Shown here: positions 44,673 to 53,791 of the stretch, in pieces
Layout of the letters: each line of letters opens with the position of its first letter
Position numbering within the stretch: the first letter of the stretch is position 1
NCBI RefSeq assembly: GCF_000377565.1
Contig: NZ_KB898360.1
Span: 1-64,000, forward strand
Length of the DNA: 64,000 nt
From: Rhizobium sp. 2MFCol3.1
Lineage (GTDB): Bacteria > Pseudomonadota > Alphaproteobacteria > Rhizobiales > Rhizobiaceae
Direction: 5' to 3'
Translations under genes and position numbers: made by a program
The notes under the pieces: generated by a model
Told to the model about the DNA's origin: nothing
Seen by the model: the letters and a program-made list of their open reading frames with translations, nothing else
Databases searched by the model: none

Positions 44673-44951
44673 ATGGGCTTCAACATCACGATCACATCCA
44701 AGGGACAAATGACGATCCCCAAGGATCTGCGCGATCAGCTGAACGTCAAAGCCGGCGACAAATGCTATGCTTGGGTCCGAAACGGTGAACTGATCATGGT
44801 CCCCCGCAACAAACCGCTCAGCGAGCTTGCAGGCATCCTCGGCAAGCCGCCGGTTGATGCGCCGCTGTCTCAGGAGGGCATCGATGAGGCGATAATGGAC
44901 GCCGCCGTCGAGCGCTACGAAAATGCGATTGGAAAGAGCGAGCGCGAATGA
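44673..44951 (+). CDS. AbrB/SpoVT-type antitoxin (VapB3)
   Basis: 92 residues. AbrB fold ITITSKGQMTIPKDLRDQLNVKAGDKCYAWVRNGELIMVPR; tail LAGILGKPPVDAPLSQEGIDEAIMDAAVERY, related to VapB2. ATG 44673 chosen because the upstream extension is made of scar sequence. Overlaps the toxin by four bases (ATGA). Confidence 0.9.
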   Translation: MGFNITITSKGQMTIPKDLRDQLNVKAGDKCYAWVRNGELIMVPRNKPLSELAGILGKPPVDAPLSQEGIDEAIMDAAVERYENAIGKSERE

Positions 44952-45355
44952 ATGAGCGCTTCGGCATCGACACGAACGTGCTCTTGCGCGTCGCCATGGC
45001 CGATGACGCCAGGCAAGCCGATGCCGTGGCGGCTCTCCTGGGCCGGCTGGGGCAGGACGACGTGCTCTTCGTCAATGTCTCCGTCGTTCTCGAAGCCTAT
45101 TGGGTGTTGAACCGCATGTATCGCTATCCGAGAGAGCGTATTCTCGATTTCATCCAGGCAGTCCTCGAACGACGAGAATTCGAGGTGGCCGCTTATGAAG
45201 CCGTGGGCAATGCCGTCTATCTCTGCAGAACCGCCAACGTCGATTTCGCCGATGTGCTGCTCAGTGAAATGAACCGGCTCGACGGCTGCGCCAAAACCTT
45301 TACCTTCGACCGCAAGGCCGCCCGCAAAATTCCCGGAATGGAACTTCTCGCATGA
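44948..45355 (+). CDS. PIN-domain toxin (VapC3)
   Basis: 135 residues. PIN acids in [34 protein letters not shown] and [13 protein letters not shown]; last 23 residues identical to VapC2. The rest differs clearly, so the two toxins are paralogues or alleles, not a fresh duplicate. The stop overlaps the ruvB start (ATGA), so ruvB translation is coupled to the toxin. Confidence 0.9.
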   Translation: MNERFGIDTNVLLRVAMADDARQADAVAALLGRLGQDDVLFVNVSVVLEAYWVLNRMYRYPRERILDFIQAVLERREFEVAAYEAVGNAVYLCRTANVDFADVLLSEMNRLDGCAKTFTFDRKAARKIPGMELLA

Positions 45356-45391
45356 CCGACACCGCCCGCCTCATCACCCCGGAAAAACGTG
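45284..45391 (+). repeat. 108-bp direct repeat, copy 2 (end of vapC3 plus ruvB start)
   Basis: Second copy of the repeat at 44469-44576. Here it runs into the intact ruvB. Recombination between the copies would delete VapBC3 and the scar (815 bp) and leave VapBC2 joined to ruvB. Confidence 0.95.
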
Positions 45392-46392
45392 GAGAGGACT
45401 TCGACGCGACGCTGCGGCCGCAATCGCTCGACGAGTTCACCGGCCAGGCCGAGGCTCGCGCCAATCTCAAGATCTTCATTGAGGCGGCGAAGAACCGTGG
45501 CGAGGCGCTTGATCACGTTCTCTTCGTCGGGCCGCCCGGCCTCGGCAAGACGACGCTGGCGCAGATCATGGCCAAGGAGCTCGGCGTCAATTTCCGCTCG
45601 ACATCCGGCCCTGTTATCGCCAAGGCCGGTGATCTCGCGGCGCTGCTCACCAATCTCGAGGAGCGCGACGTGCTCTTCATCGACGAAATCCATCGCCTCA
45701 GCCCCGCCGTCGAGGAAATCCTCTATCCTGCCATGGAGGACTTCCAGCTCGATCTCATCATCGGCGAAGGCCCGGCCGCGCGCTCGGTGAAGATCGACCT
45801 GTCGAAGTTCACGCTGGTCGCCGCCACCACCCGTCTCGGCCTTCTGACGACACCGCTGCGCGACCGCTTCGGCATCCCGGTGCGGCTCTCCTTTTACACC
45901 GTCGACGAACTGGAGTTGATCGTGCGCCGCGGCGCGCGGCTGATGAACCTGCCGATGACGGACGAAGGCGCCCGTGAGATCGCCCGCCGCGCCCGCGGCA
46001 CCCCGCGTATCGCCGGCCGCCTGCTGCGCCGCGTGCGTGATTTCGCCGAGGTCGCGAGAGCCGAGGCCGTCACCCGCGAGATCGCCGACGAAGCGCTGAC
46101 CCGGCTGCTGGTCGACAATCTCGGCCTCGACCAGCTCGACAAGCGCTATCTCAACATGATCGCGGTGAATTTCGGCGGCGGCCCCGTCGGCATCGAGACG
46201 ATCGCGGCCGGGCTGTCCGAGCCGCGCGACGCGATCGAGGATATCATCGAGCCCTACATGATCCAGCAAGGCTTCATCCAGCGCACCCCGCGCGGCCGCG
46301 TACTGACGGCCACCGCGTGGAAGCATCTCGGCATGCAGCCGCCCAAGGATCTCGAAGCCGCCCAGTTCCGCCTGTTCCAGCAGGACGATTGA
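45352..46392 (+). CDS. ruvB: Holliday junction branch migration ATPase RuvB
   Basis: 346 residues. Walker [13 protein letters not shown], Walker [11 protein letters not shown], sensor [17 protein letters not shown] and a C-terminal winged-helix DNA-binding domain ([14 protein letters not shown]...[13 protein letters not shown]). ATG 45352 lies in an ATGA overlap with vapC3. Since the same overlap exists at 44537, the junction toxin-ruvB predates the tandem event. The next gene is 48 bp downstream. Confidence 0.98.
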   Translation: MTDTARLITPEKRGEDFDATLRPQSLDEFTGQAEARANLKIFIEAAKNRGEALDHVLFVGPPGLGKTTLAQIMAKELGVNFRSTSGPVIAKAGDLAALLTNLEERDVLFIDEIHRLSPAVEEILYPAMEDFQLDLIIGEGPAARSVKIDLSKFTLVAATTRLGLLTTPLRDRFGIPVRLSFYTVDELELIVRRGARLMNLPMTDEGAREIARRARGTPRIAGRLLRRVRDFAEVARAEAVTREIADEALTRLLVDNLGLDQLDKRYLNMIAVNFGGGPVGIETIAAGLSEPRDAIEDIIEPYMIQQGFIQRTPRGRVLTATAWKHLGMQPPKDLEAAQFRLFQQDD

Positions 46393-46440
46393 GGAACCCC
46401 TACCCCGCTTCGCGCATTGGCATCTCGAAAGGAGATCGTC

Positions 46441-46659
46441 ATGCGCAAGTACCGCATCGGCACTGATGTCGAATGGAAATGGGGCAAGGGAACCGGGACC
46501 GGCAAGATCAAAGAGAGCTTCACCGACGACGTCGAGCGTACGATCGAAGGTGCGGTCATCAAGCGGAAGGCGAACACCGAGGAGCCGGCCTATCTGATCG
46601 AGCAGGAAGACGGCGGCAAGGTGCTGAAAAGCCATTCCGAGCTGAAGAAATCCGGCTGA
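46441..46659 (+). CDS. Small tudor-like protein (hypervirulence-associated/DUF2945 type)
   Basis: 72 residues. RIGTDVEWKWGKGTGTGKIKESFTDDVERTIEGAVIKRKANTEEPAYLIEQEDGGKVLKSHSELKK matches the DUF2945/HVA1 tudor-like fold (V-W-x-W-G-x-G-x-G-K-I). AAGGAGA precedes ATG 46441. The function is unknown; small basic proteins of this type are common in Rhizobiales. Confidence 0.82.
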   Translation: MRKYRIGTDVEWKWGKGTGTGKIKESFTDDVERTIEGAVIKRKANTEEPAYLIEQEDGGKVLKSHSELKKSG

Positions 46660-46712
46660 CGGCGGCCTGAAGCGCCTGCATGATCCAGCCGCCGCAAAGA
46701 GGAGGACATGCC

Positions 46713-47276
46713 GTGACTGATTTTGACCCCATCCGATCCTTCCGCAAGCTCGCCTATAACAACGCGCTCGCCAACCATCGCCTGCACATGGCCTGCGCGC
46801 TGCTGCAGCCCGGCGAGTTCGAAGCGCCGCGCGTCAGCTTCTTCCCGTCGATCAAGGCGACACTGAATCATATCCTGACGGTGGACTGGTTCTATGTCGA
46901 TGCGCTGGAGGGTGGCACACTGGGGCCGCAGGCCTGGGCGGTCGAGGAGCCCTGCCCGGATATCGCAAGCCTTGCCGCCGAGCAGAAGGCCGTCGATGCA
47001 AGATTGGTGACGCTCGCCGAAGCGCTCTCGCCGCAGAAGCTGGTCTCGACCGTCGAGATCCATCGCGGCGAACGTATCCAGCGGGAGCGGATGGAGGATG
47101 TGCTCAACCATCTCTTCCAGCACCAGACGCATCATCGCGGCCAGGCGCATGCCATGCTGGCGGGCACCGGCGTGAGGCCGCCGCAACTCGATGAATTCAT
47201 CGTAGCCGACGATGCCAGGTTCCGGGGCGACGAGATCGCCGCCCTCGGATGGAGCGAAGTACGGATTATGGACTAA
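46713..47276 (+). CDS. DinB-family protein
   Basis: 187 residues, four-helix bundle. SFRKLAYNNALANHRLHMACALL, the metal His pattern in ATLNHILTVDWFYVDAL and NHLFQHQTHHRGQAHAML. These provide three His for a metal, as in DinB/YfiT proteins, some of which are bacillithiol- or mycothiol-dependent transferases. GTG 46713 follows GAGGAGG; the ATG at 46680 is less likely. Its end overlaps the convergent acvB stop by four bases. Confidence 0.85.
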   Translation: MTDFDPIRSFRKLAYNNALANHRLHMACALLQPGEFEAPRVSFFPSIKATLNHILTVDWFYVDALEGGTLGPQAWAVEEPCPDIASLAAEQKAVDARLVTLAEALSPQKLVSTVEIHRGERIQRERMEDVLNHLFQHQTHHRGQAHAMLAGTGVRPPQLDEFIVADDARFRGDEIAALGWSEVRIMD

Positions 47277-48652
47277 TCCTGCAGCCGCGCCTTCAGCCCG
47301 TCGATGATCGTCTTGCTGAGCAGCGCGTAGTTTTCGTCGAAGTGATGGTCGCCGGCGAGCGCGATGACATCGACGCCGCTGTCCTTCAGATCAGGGCAGG
47401 CTACCTCGTCGTCGTCTTCCTTGCCGTAGACGCATTGCACGATCTTCGGATCAACGGCCTTCAGATCGGCCACCGGGTCGCCGCCGGCGCCTTCGGTCTT
47501 GGCGCCGAGCCAGCCCATGACGGAGATCTGGTAATCCACCTCGTGCGACAGCGACAGCAGCGAGATCTGCGCGACGGCGCTCTTTGCCGCCGGCTTCAGC
47601 CGTGAGAAGGCGGCCGGCACGACGTCGGCGCCGAAAGAATAGCCGACCAAGAGAACATGCTTGACCTTCCACTGCTTGCGGTAGAGCTCGATGATCTTGC
47701 CGAGATCGTCCGCCGTTTCTTGTGGCTGGCGTTCGGACCAGAAGTAATGCAGCGAATCCACGCCAACGACGGGAATACCCTGCTTCTGCAGCGCCGCACC
47801 CACTTCCTTGTCGATATCGCGCCAGCCGCCATCGCCGGAATAGATGATCGCCATCGTGTCGAAGGCGGGCTTGGCGTCGAGGATCGTCAGCGGCAGCCCG
47901 AGCGGATTGTCGGCATTGCCGGATGCGGCGATCAGGTCGTCAAGCGTGCTGCTAAGCGTCGTCTGCGCATCATCCTGGGAGTCGCGAATGTCGATGTCGG
48001 AATGCGCCTTCTTCAGCTCATCCGCATGCGCGCGCCCATCCTTGTCGGCATTGGGCGTGAAGGCGGCGATGATGGGATCGGGCAGCGCGATGTCGCTAAG
48101 GCCATAGATCATCCGGTCACCGACCGTCTTCTTCTTGGCCGGCGTGCAGAGCTGCTGCGTCAGCGGGATACCGGCCAGCGGATCGATCGCCAGTGTCTGG
48201 CCGATGGTCGCATCCGGCGTCTGCGCGGCGATTGCCAGCGCCAGCGCCCCACCCTCGCCGATACCGGCCACGATCGGTAGATGGTATGGGCTGTTGCCGG
48301 CGGCGCGCTGCACCTGCTGGCTGAGCGACTCGATATCGGAGACCAGATAGATGCAGCCGTCATTGTCGCTGACATCGTATTTACGCAGAGCATCGATATA
48401 GGATGGGAAGTCGACGCCGATCACCACGGCTCCCTCACCCACCAGACGATCGGCTTCCGTCTTCTCCTTGTCGCCCCAGCCGCCAGCGTCCGAGATCAGC
48501 ATCACGGCGCCCTTGACGTCGCCGTCAGGCAGGAAGATGTGCGGCGACGGGATGAGCCCGGTCTCGAACTCCTGCGTCGTCTCGTCGGCCGCATGTGCGG
48601 CGGGAATGGAGAGCGCCAGCGCACAGGCGGCGGCCAGAATGTGTCTTTTCAT
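47273..48652 (-). CDS. acvB: AcvB/AtvA virulence-factor-like periplasmic protein
   Basis: 459 residues. Signal peptide (MKRHILAAACALALSIPAAHA) and two alpha/beta-hydrolase-like halves: PHIFLPDGDVKGAVMLISDAGGWGD... and AIIYSGDGGWRDIDKEV...LLVGYSFGADVVPAAF, with a GYSFG nucleophile elbow. Known from Agrobacterium (acvB) and Rhizobium tropici (atvA), where it lies next to lpiA, is acid-induced, and is reported to hydrolyse lysyl-phosphatidylglycerol. The start lies at the lpiA stop (ATG 48655 or 48652), so the two form an operon. Confidence 0.93.
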   Translation of the reverse strand: MKRHILAAACALALSIPAAHAADETTQEFETGLIPSPHIFLPDGDVKGAVMLISDAGGWGDKEKTEADRLVGEGAVVIGVDFPSYIDALRKYDVSDNDGCIYLVSDIESLSQQVQRAAGNSPYHLPIVAGIGEGGALALAIAAQTPDATIGQTLAIDPLAGIPLTQQLCTPAKKKTVGDRMIYGLSDIALPDPIIAAFTPNADKDGRAHADELKKAHSDIDIRDSQDDAQTTLSSTLDDLIAASGNADNPLGLPLTILDAKPAFDTMAIIYSGDGGWRDIDKEVGAALQKQGIPVVGVDSLHYFWSERQPQETADDLGKIIELYRKQWKVKHVLLVGYSFGADVVPAAFSRLKPAAKSAVAQISLLSLSHEVDYQISVMGWLGAKTEGAGGDPVADLKAVDPKIVQCVYGKEDDDEVACPDLKDSGVDVIALAGDHHFDENYALLSKTIIDGLKARLQD

Positions 48653-51255
48653 CATTTCCTCACGACCCCTTTCAATCCGCCGCCGATCAGGAGTGTCGCG
48701 TCCATCAAAGCGATCATCGGATTGCCTCCTCCGGACACCGCAAGATAGCGCGGATGCCATTGAGGGTGAAACTTGGATTTGAAGGCCCTCAGGCCCTTGA
48801 AGTTGTAGAAGCGCTCGCCGTGCTCGAACACGGTGCTGCCGATGCGATCCCACACAGGTGCCGTTTCGCGCTTCGACATGCCAGAAAGCGGGGCCATGCC
48901 GAGGTTGAAGTGCGAGAAGCCTTCGGCGCGCAGATATTCCATGATCTGCACGAACAGGAAGTCCATGGAGCCCTTCGGCGCATCCGGCGAGAAGCGCATC
49001 AGGTCGATCGTCCCCTCATCCTTGGCGCCGGTGATCAGAATGTTTGCGAAGGCAACGATCTTGCCCTCGAGCTTCAGGATGCCGACCGGCTGAGCCAGGA
49101 TGTAGTCGGGCGTGAACGCACCAAGCGAAAAGCCCTTCTCCTTGGCGTTGTGGTCGGCAAGCCATGCGTCAGAAACCGCCGCCAGCTCGTCCATCACAGC
49201 AGGCACGTCTTCCGCCGCGATCACCTCGAAGCTCAACCCGTCGCGCTGGGCGCGGCTCGCGGTCTGGCGCAGGTTCGCCCACTTGCCGCCCTTCATCTCG
49301 AAGGTCGAAAGGTCGGAGACGGCAAGTTCGCCGAGCTTGAAGGCCCTAAGGCCCGCATCGGCGCAATGCGAAAGCAGCGCCGGCGAGATCTGGTAGAACA
49401 CCGCACGGCAACCGGCGGCGCGCGCCGTCTCGACGAAGCGCCACACGAGTTCCGGCATGGCGCTGCGGTCGCCGATCGGATCGAACAGCGCGATCCACGA
49501 GCGCCCCTGGCGGCCATACATGATGAAAGCGTCGCCCTTGTCGGAGAACATCACGCTCTTGTCGCCCATGCGCACCAGATTGGCGTCGGCGTAGCGCTGC
49601 TTCTCGACGATATCGACGGCGCGCTCCAGCGCCTCGTCCGTTGCCGGCTCAAGCCGGGTCGTCGCCGGCCGCAGCAGGCTGAAGACGGCGATGGCGGTCG
49701 AGATGATGGTGATCCCTAGCACGGCGCGCAGACCCCGCGGCGCCTCGTCGGCGAATTCGAACTGCCACCACAGCTCGTTGCTGTAATCGACGTCGCGATA
49801 GACGAAGAGCAGGATGACCACGGCGCCGACGCAGACGACGGCGATCGCGGTCAGCCAGGATGCCGTCAGCGTCTGGTTGAGCAGCGAGGCGCGGCGACGG
49901 AACAGGCGCCGGCTGACGAAGAGACCGAAGATCAGGAAGGCGAGGAACGCGGCTTCGACCAGCGCCACGGCCTTCAGCAGCGACAGCATCAGTGCTGCGG
50001 CGGCCGAGAAGATGGTGATCCACCATGCGCCGTCGAGCTTCTGGCCAAGACCGCGCGCGGCGACCACGAGCGCCAGCCCGGCAAGGCTCGCAAGGAAGTG
50101 CGCGCCTTCCACGATCGGCAGCGGCAGATAGTTGGAGAGGAACTCCAGATTGGAATCCGGCGTCGGCGTGACGCTCGAAAAGATCAGCATGACGCCGAGC
50201 AGCAGCGATAGCGCCGAAAGGAGCTGCGGCATAAGCCGGATGCCGATCCGGCGGAAGCCTGAAGCGACGGGATGGTCGGCAAAGCGGCGAAGCTCTGTCG
50301 CCGAGACCGCGAGAACAGCAAGCAGCAGCGGAACGACGTGGTAGATAAGGCGGTAGAGCACCAGCGAGCCGAGCACTGCGTCGATATTAACAGCACTGCC
50401 GAGCGCCGCGATGATGACGGTTTCGAACACGCCGAGACCCGCCGGCACATGGCTGAGCACGCCGAGACCGACGGCAATCGCGTAGACAGCGAGAAACACC
50501 GGCCAGCTGATCGCCGTCTGCGGCAGGAGCACATAGAGAACGGTGGCGGACGCCGCGATATCGAAGGCGGCGACCAGAAACTGACGCGACCATGTGGCGG
50601 AATCAGGCAGCCGCAGCGAGAAGCGGCCGATGCTGACTGCGCGGCCGCCACGGCCGAGCACGACACCCGCCGCCAACACCAGCACGATCGATCCGCCGAG
50701 GAGACGCAGAACCCAGCTGCTGACATCGATGAGCGGCGCGATCTCGTCAGCAATCGCCAGAAGCGCGATGGAGCCGACGCCGGCCAGGCCGAGGCCGAAG
50801 GCGATGGTGACGAAAGCGATGACGCGGCCGATATCCTCCGGCGTCAGTCCGAGCCTGGAATAGGCGCGGTAGCGAATGGCGCCACCGCTGAGCGCGCCGA
50901 AGCCCGCCGTGTTGCCGACGGCATAGGCGGCAAAGGCGGTCAGCGCGACCTGCGGGAACGGCAGCTTTTTGCCGACGTAATCGATAGCGTTCACGTCGTA
51001 GAACACCAGCGCGAGGAAGCTCAGCGCCGTGAAGAACAGCGCCAGCACGATCGAGCTGATCTTGGTGTCGGCCAGCGCCTGCACCACGTCGTCATAGCGC
51101 ACCTCGGTCGTCAGCTGCTCGATCGCGAAACCGACCATGCAGAACACGGCCAGCGTGGCGAGCGCCGTCAGATGCGTCCGGTACCGGCTGAAAAACCGCG
51201 AAATGGCGGATTCTTCTATGACTTCAATCTCTTCCAAATTGGCGTGCTTCGACAT
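48652..51255 (-). CDS. lpiA: Lysylphosphatidylglycerol synthase/flippase LpiA (MprF)
   Basis: 867 residues. The N-terminal half is a membrane domain with ~14 hydrophobic helices (flippase); the soluble C-terminal half (from ~530) is the DUF2156 aminoacyltransferase with DKGDAFIMYGRQGRSWIALFDP, FEMKGGKWANLRQTASRAQRDG, and FLFVQIMEYLRAEGFSHFNLGMAPLSGM. It transfers lysine from lysyl-tRNA to phosphatidylglycerol, lowering surface charge; in rhizobia it is induced by acid. It overlaps acvB. Upstream 248 bp contain no gene. Confidence 0.95.
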   Translation of the reverse strand: MSKHANLEEIEVIEESAISRFFSRYRTHLTALATLAVFCMVGFAIEQLTTEVRYDDVVQALADTKISSIVLALFFTALSFLALVFYDVNAIDYVGKKLPFPQVALTAFAAYAVGNTAGFGALSGGAIRYRAYSRLGLTPEDIGRVIAFVTIAFGLGLAGVGSIALLAIADEIAPLIDVSSWVLRLLGGSIVLVLAAGVVLGRGGRAVSIGRFSLRLPDSATWSRQFLVAAFDIAASATVLYVLLPQTAISWPVFLAVYAIAVGLGVLSHVPAGLGVFETVIIAALGSAVNIDAVLGSLVLYRLIYHVVPLLLAVLAVSATELRRFADHPVASGFRRIGIRLMPQLLSALSLLLGVMLIFSSVTPTPDSNLEFLSNYLPLPIVEGAHFLASLAGLALVVAARGLGQKLDGAWWITIFSAAAALMLSLLKAVALVEAAFLAFLIFGLFVSRRLFRRRASLLNQTLTASWLTAIAVVCVGAVVILLFVYRDVDYSNELWWQFEFADEAPRGLRAVLGITIISTAIAVFSLLRPATTRLEPATDEALERAVDIVEKQRYADANLVRMGDKSVMFSDKGDAFIMYGRQGRSWIALFDPIGDRSAMPELVWRFVETARAAGCRAVFYQISPALLSHCADAGLRAFKLGELAVSDLSTFEMKGGKWANLRQTASRAQRDGLSFEVIAAEDVPAVMDELAAVSDAWLADHNAKEKGFSLGAFTPDYILAQPVGILKLEGKIVAFANILITGAKDEGTIDLMRFSPDAPKGSMDFLFVQIMEYLRAEGFSHFNLGMAPLSGMSKRETAPVWDRIGSTVFEHGERFYNFKGLRAFKSKFHPQWHPRYLAVSGGGNPMIALMDATLLIGGGLKGVVRK

Positions 51256-51472
51256 TACGAACCGTCGTAAACCTACATATTAGCGGGAATCATGTCTTGG
51301 ACATCTAACATAACCTGCATGTAAGTTCTTGGACGCAAGCCCGCGAATACATGCCAACACTACCCCAATGCCGCTTAACGACGCCTGCTTCATCCCCAAT
51401 TGGGGCATTTTTGGCGCGGGGACAGGGGTTTGAATATTGTATTTTCGTAAGGTTAAAGCCTTCGATGCGCCA

Positions 51473-51498
51473 ATACCGGCATCCGGGGATGCCGGTAT
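51473..51498. terminator. Stem-loop after the MscS gene
   Basis: Perfect 12-bp stem ATACCGGCATCC (51473-51484) and GGATGCCGGTAT (51487-51498). No T-run follows on the minus strand, so it may be a dispersed palindrome rather than a terminator. Confidence 0.45.
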
Positions 51499-51503
51499 GC
51501 CGG

Positions 51504-53684
51504 CTAAGCCGCCGGCTCCGCGCCCTGGTTGTTCCTCTGCGCGGCATAGCGCGCAGCCGCGGCACTGGCGTCGGCATCATGCGTCTCGCTGGATACCTGT
51601 AGCGTCGGCACGGCGAATTCGATGCCGTTTTCCTTGAAGGCCGTGCGGATCATCGCCAGCGCGTTGCGGCGGATGACGAATTGCTCGCCGGGCTTCGTCA
51701 TCATCGCCAGGCGGATGACGATCGCGAACTCGCCAAATTGCTCGACGCCCTTCATCTTCATCGTCTCGATGATGTGGGGCGCGTAATCGGGGTTTTCGAG
51801 CAGCTTCTGGCCGATCTGCTTGATGACCTTCTTCGCCAGCACGAGATCGGTGTCGTAGGTGACGTTCAGCGTGATCTTGTCGATCGTCCAGTCGCGGTTG
51901 AGGTTCTTGACCGCCCCGAGTTCGCCGAACGGCACCGTTGTCAACGGCCCGCGATGATGGCGCAGCCTCACGGATCGCAGGCTGAAGGCCTCGACCACGC
52001 CCTTGTGGCTGCCGCTCTCGATATACTCGCCGACACGGAAGGCATCGTCCCAGAGGTAGAACATGCCGCTGATGACATCCTTGACGATGGTCTGCGCCCC
52101 GAAGCCGACCGCGACGCCGACAACACCGGCGCCCGCAATCAGCGGCCCGATCTCGACGCCGAGGCCGGAGAGCACCATCAGCACGGCAATCACGGCGATG
52201 ACGACCGCGAGGATGTTGCGGAAGATCGGCAGCAGCGTCTGCAGCCGCGCCCGCCTTGCCTTCTCCTCATCGTTGATCGAGCCTTCGAGAGGCGAGTCCT
52301 CCAGCCTGCCGTTGATATAGGCGCGCGCGAGGTGCCAGAGCAGATCGGCGGCAAGCAGGATGACGATACCGCCGACCGAGCCGCGCACGATCCGGTCGAT
52401 CATCGTCTCGCCCGCCGCCATCCGTTCGGCCGCGAAGCCGAGAATGCGGCCGAGCCAGAGGGCCGCGATGGTGATGATGACTGCGCGCACGCCGCGATCA
52501 AGCAGCACCGCCGCGATCCGCTTCTTGGCAAGGAACCCGGCCTCGGCCTTGTGCAGCGCCCGCACGGCGAGTGTTGAGACGCGTAGAACGCGCGGCAACG
52601 CCACGAGATAGATGCCGATCCACAGGATGAGATTGAAGCCCGCCACCCACAGCAGCCAGAGCGCTGCGAAATAGATGGTCAGCATCCAGGAGGCCGTCGT
52701 GCTCTTCTGCCCCTCCTCCGCCGGGCGCGACCACACGGCTTCGGTTGCGATGGCGAGCAGCCCGAGCCCGAGCGTATAGCCGACGAGATAGCGCGACCCC
52801 GGCGAGAAACCGAGCGGCGCCATCAGCTGGATCAGCACCCAGCCGAACACGAAATAGATGATGAACACGCAGCTGCGCTTGAACCAGAACATCGCGGTGA
52901 CGCGCGAGACGTCCCTTTCACCGCCGACATGCGGCAGCGTCACCAGCGCCACGATGAGACGGCCGACCGAAATGGTGACGCGCGAGACGATCAGTGCGAT
53001 GGCAACAGCGATCGCCAGCGATTGCGTGATCGGCGGCCAGTTGAAGAGTACAAGCGGTACGAGCGTCGCGACACAGAACACCAGCGCAGGCACAATACGG
53101 TAGCTCAGATTGTTCGCCGCATGGTGTGCGACCGTGACGACGGCGCCATCCTCGAGTTTGACGCGCGGGCGCGGCACGATCATCCGGAACAGGAGTTCCG
53201 CCACCACCCCGGCCAGGAACAGTGCCAGCAGCTCGATGGTCACGAATGCCCAGCCACTCGGCTGCACCTCGCGCTCGACGATCTCCGATGCGTTCTCGAC
53301 TTCATCGGGCAGCGTCATCGCTGCACCGGAGACGAGATCGAAGTGACGGCGCGCGTGGCCGAGAAAATCGGAAAGCACCGACATCTGCTCGCCGGACATC
53401 TCGCCGCTAGGTGCTGCCGGTTGTGCCGGGGTGCTCGCCGGCTGCGCTGCCGCCGGGGCCTGTCCTGTCGGGCTTTGCGTCTGCGCCTGCGTCGCCATCC
53501 ACTGCTTGACGGCGGGCGTTTCCATGAGCTGCAGCATCTGCCGCACCTCGGTGGGCGGTGGCGCTGCCGGTGTCGGGCTGGGTGTTGCCGCTGGCGTTTG
53601 TGCCGCGGCACTCGAAACGATCATGCCAAATGCAAGGAGCGGCAGAAGCCGCTTCATGACGCGCGCACCAAACCCCAGACCCAT
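51504..53684 (-). CDS. Large MscS-type mechanosensitive channel
   Basis: 726 residues. A signal peptide (MKRLLPLLAFGMIVSSAAAQ) and a Pro/Ala/Gln-rich periplasmic region are followed by several membrane helices and the MscS core: GVVGVAVGFGAQTIVKDVISGMFYLWDDAFRVGEYIESG (pore helix and beta domain) and a C-terminal vestibule domain. It releases solutes under osmotic downshock; the long N-terminal part resembles YbdG/YjeP-type members. ATG 53684 follows GGAGG. The C-terminal tail is Ala-rich. Confidence 0.92.
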   Translation of the reverse strand: MGLGFGARVMKRLLPLLAFGMIVSSAAAQTPAATPSPTPAAPPPTEVRQMLQLMETPAVKQWMATQAQTQSPTGQAPAAAQPASTPAQPAAPSGEMSGEQMSVLSDFLGHARRHFDLVSGAAMTLPDEVENASEIVEREVQPSGWAFVTIELLALFLAGVVAELLFRMIVPRPRVKLEDGAVVTVAHHAANNLSYRIVPALVFCVATLVPLVLFNWPPITQSLAIAVAIALIVSRVTISVGRLIVALVTLPHVGGERDVSRVTAMFWFKRSCVFIIYFVFGWVLIQLMAPLGFSPGSRYLVGYTLGLGLLAIATEAVWSRPAEEGQKSTTASWMLTIYFAALWLLWVAGFNLILWIGIYLVALPRVLRVSTLAVRALHKAEAGFLAKKRIAAVLLDRGVRAVIITIAALWLGRILGFAAERMAAGETMIDRIVRGSVGGIVILLAADLLWHLARAYINGRLEDSPLEGSINDEEKARRARLQTLLPIFRNILAVVIAVIAVLMVLSGLGVEIGPLIAGAGVVGVAVGFGAQTIVKDVISGMFYLWDDAFRVGEYIESGSHKGVVEAFSLRSVRLRHHRGPLTTVPFGELGAVKNLNRDWTIDKITLNVTYDTDLVLAKKVIKQIGQKLLENPDYAPHIIETMKMKGVEQFGEFAIVIRLAMMTKPGEQFVIRRNALAMIRTAFKENGIEFAVPTLQVSSETHDADASAAAARYAAQRNNQGAEPAA

Positions 53685-53736
53685 GCCAGCCCCTCCAATA
53701 TATATAGCGTAGCTTATATTGAAGCGCGGGAAAGAA

Positions 53737-53767
53737 AAGCCCGCGCAGCTTGTGGCTGCGCGGGCTT
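53737..53767 (-). terminator. Rho-independent terminator after gnd
   Basis: Perfect 13-bp stem AAGCCCGCGCAGC / GCTGCGCGGGCTT with a 5-base loop, then TTTCTTT on the minus strand. Confidence 0.88.
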
Positions 53768-53791
53768 GGATAACCATTATTGCTGAATGGT

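Noticed and set aside
44469-45391. Composite transposon flanked by 108-bp direct repeats
   Set aside because: No transposase or integrase lies between, and the repeats are coding ends of vapC and ruvB, which fits homologous recombination better.
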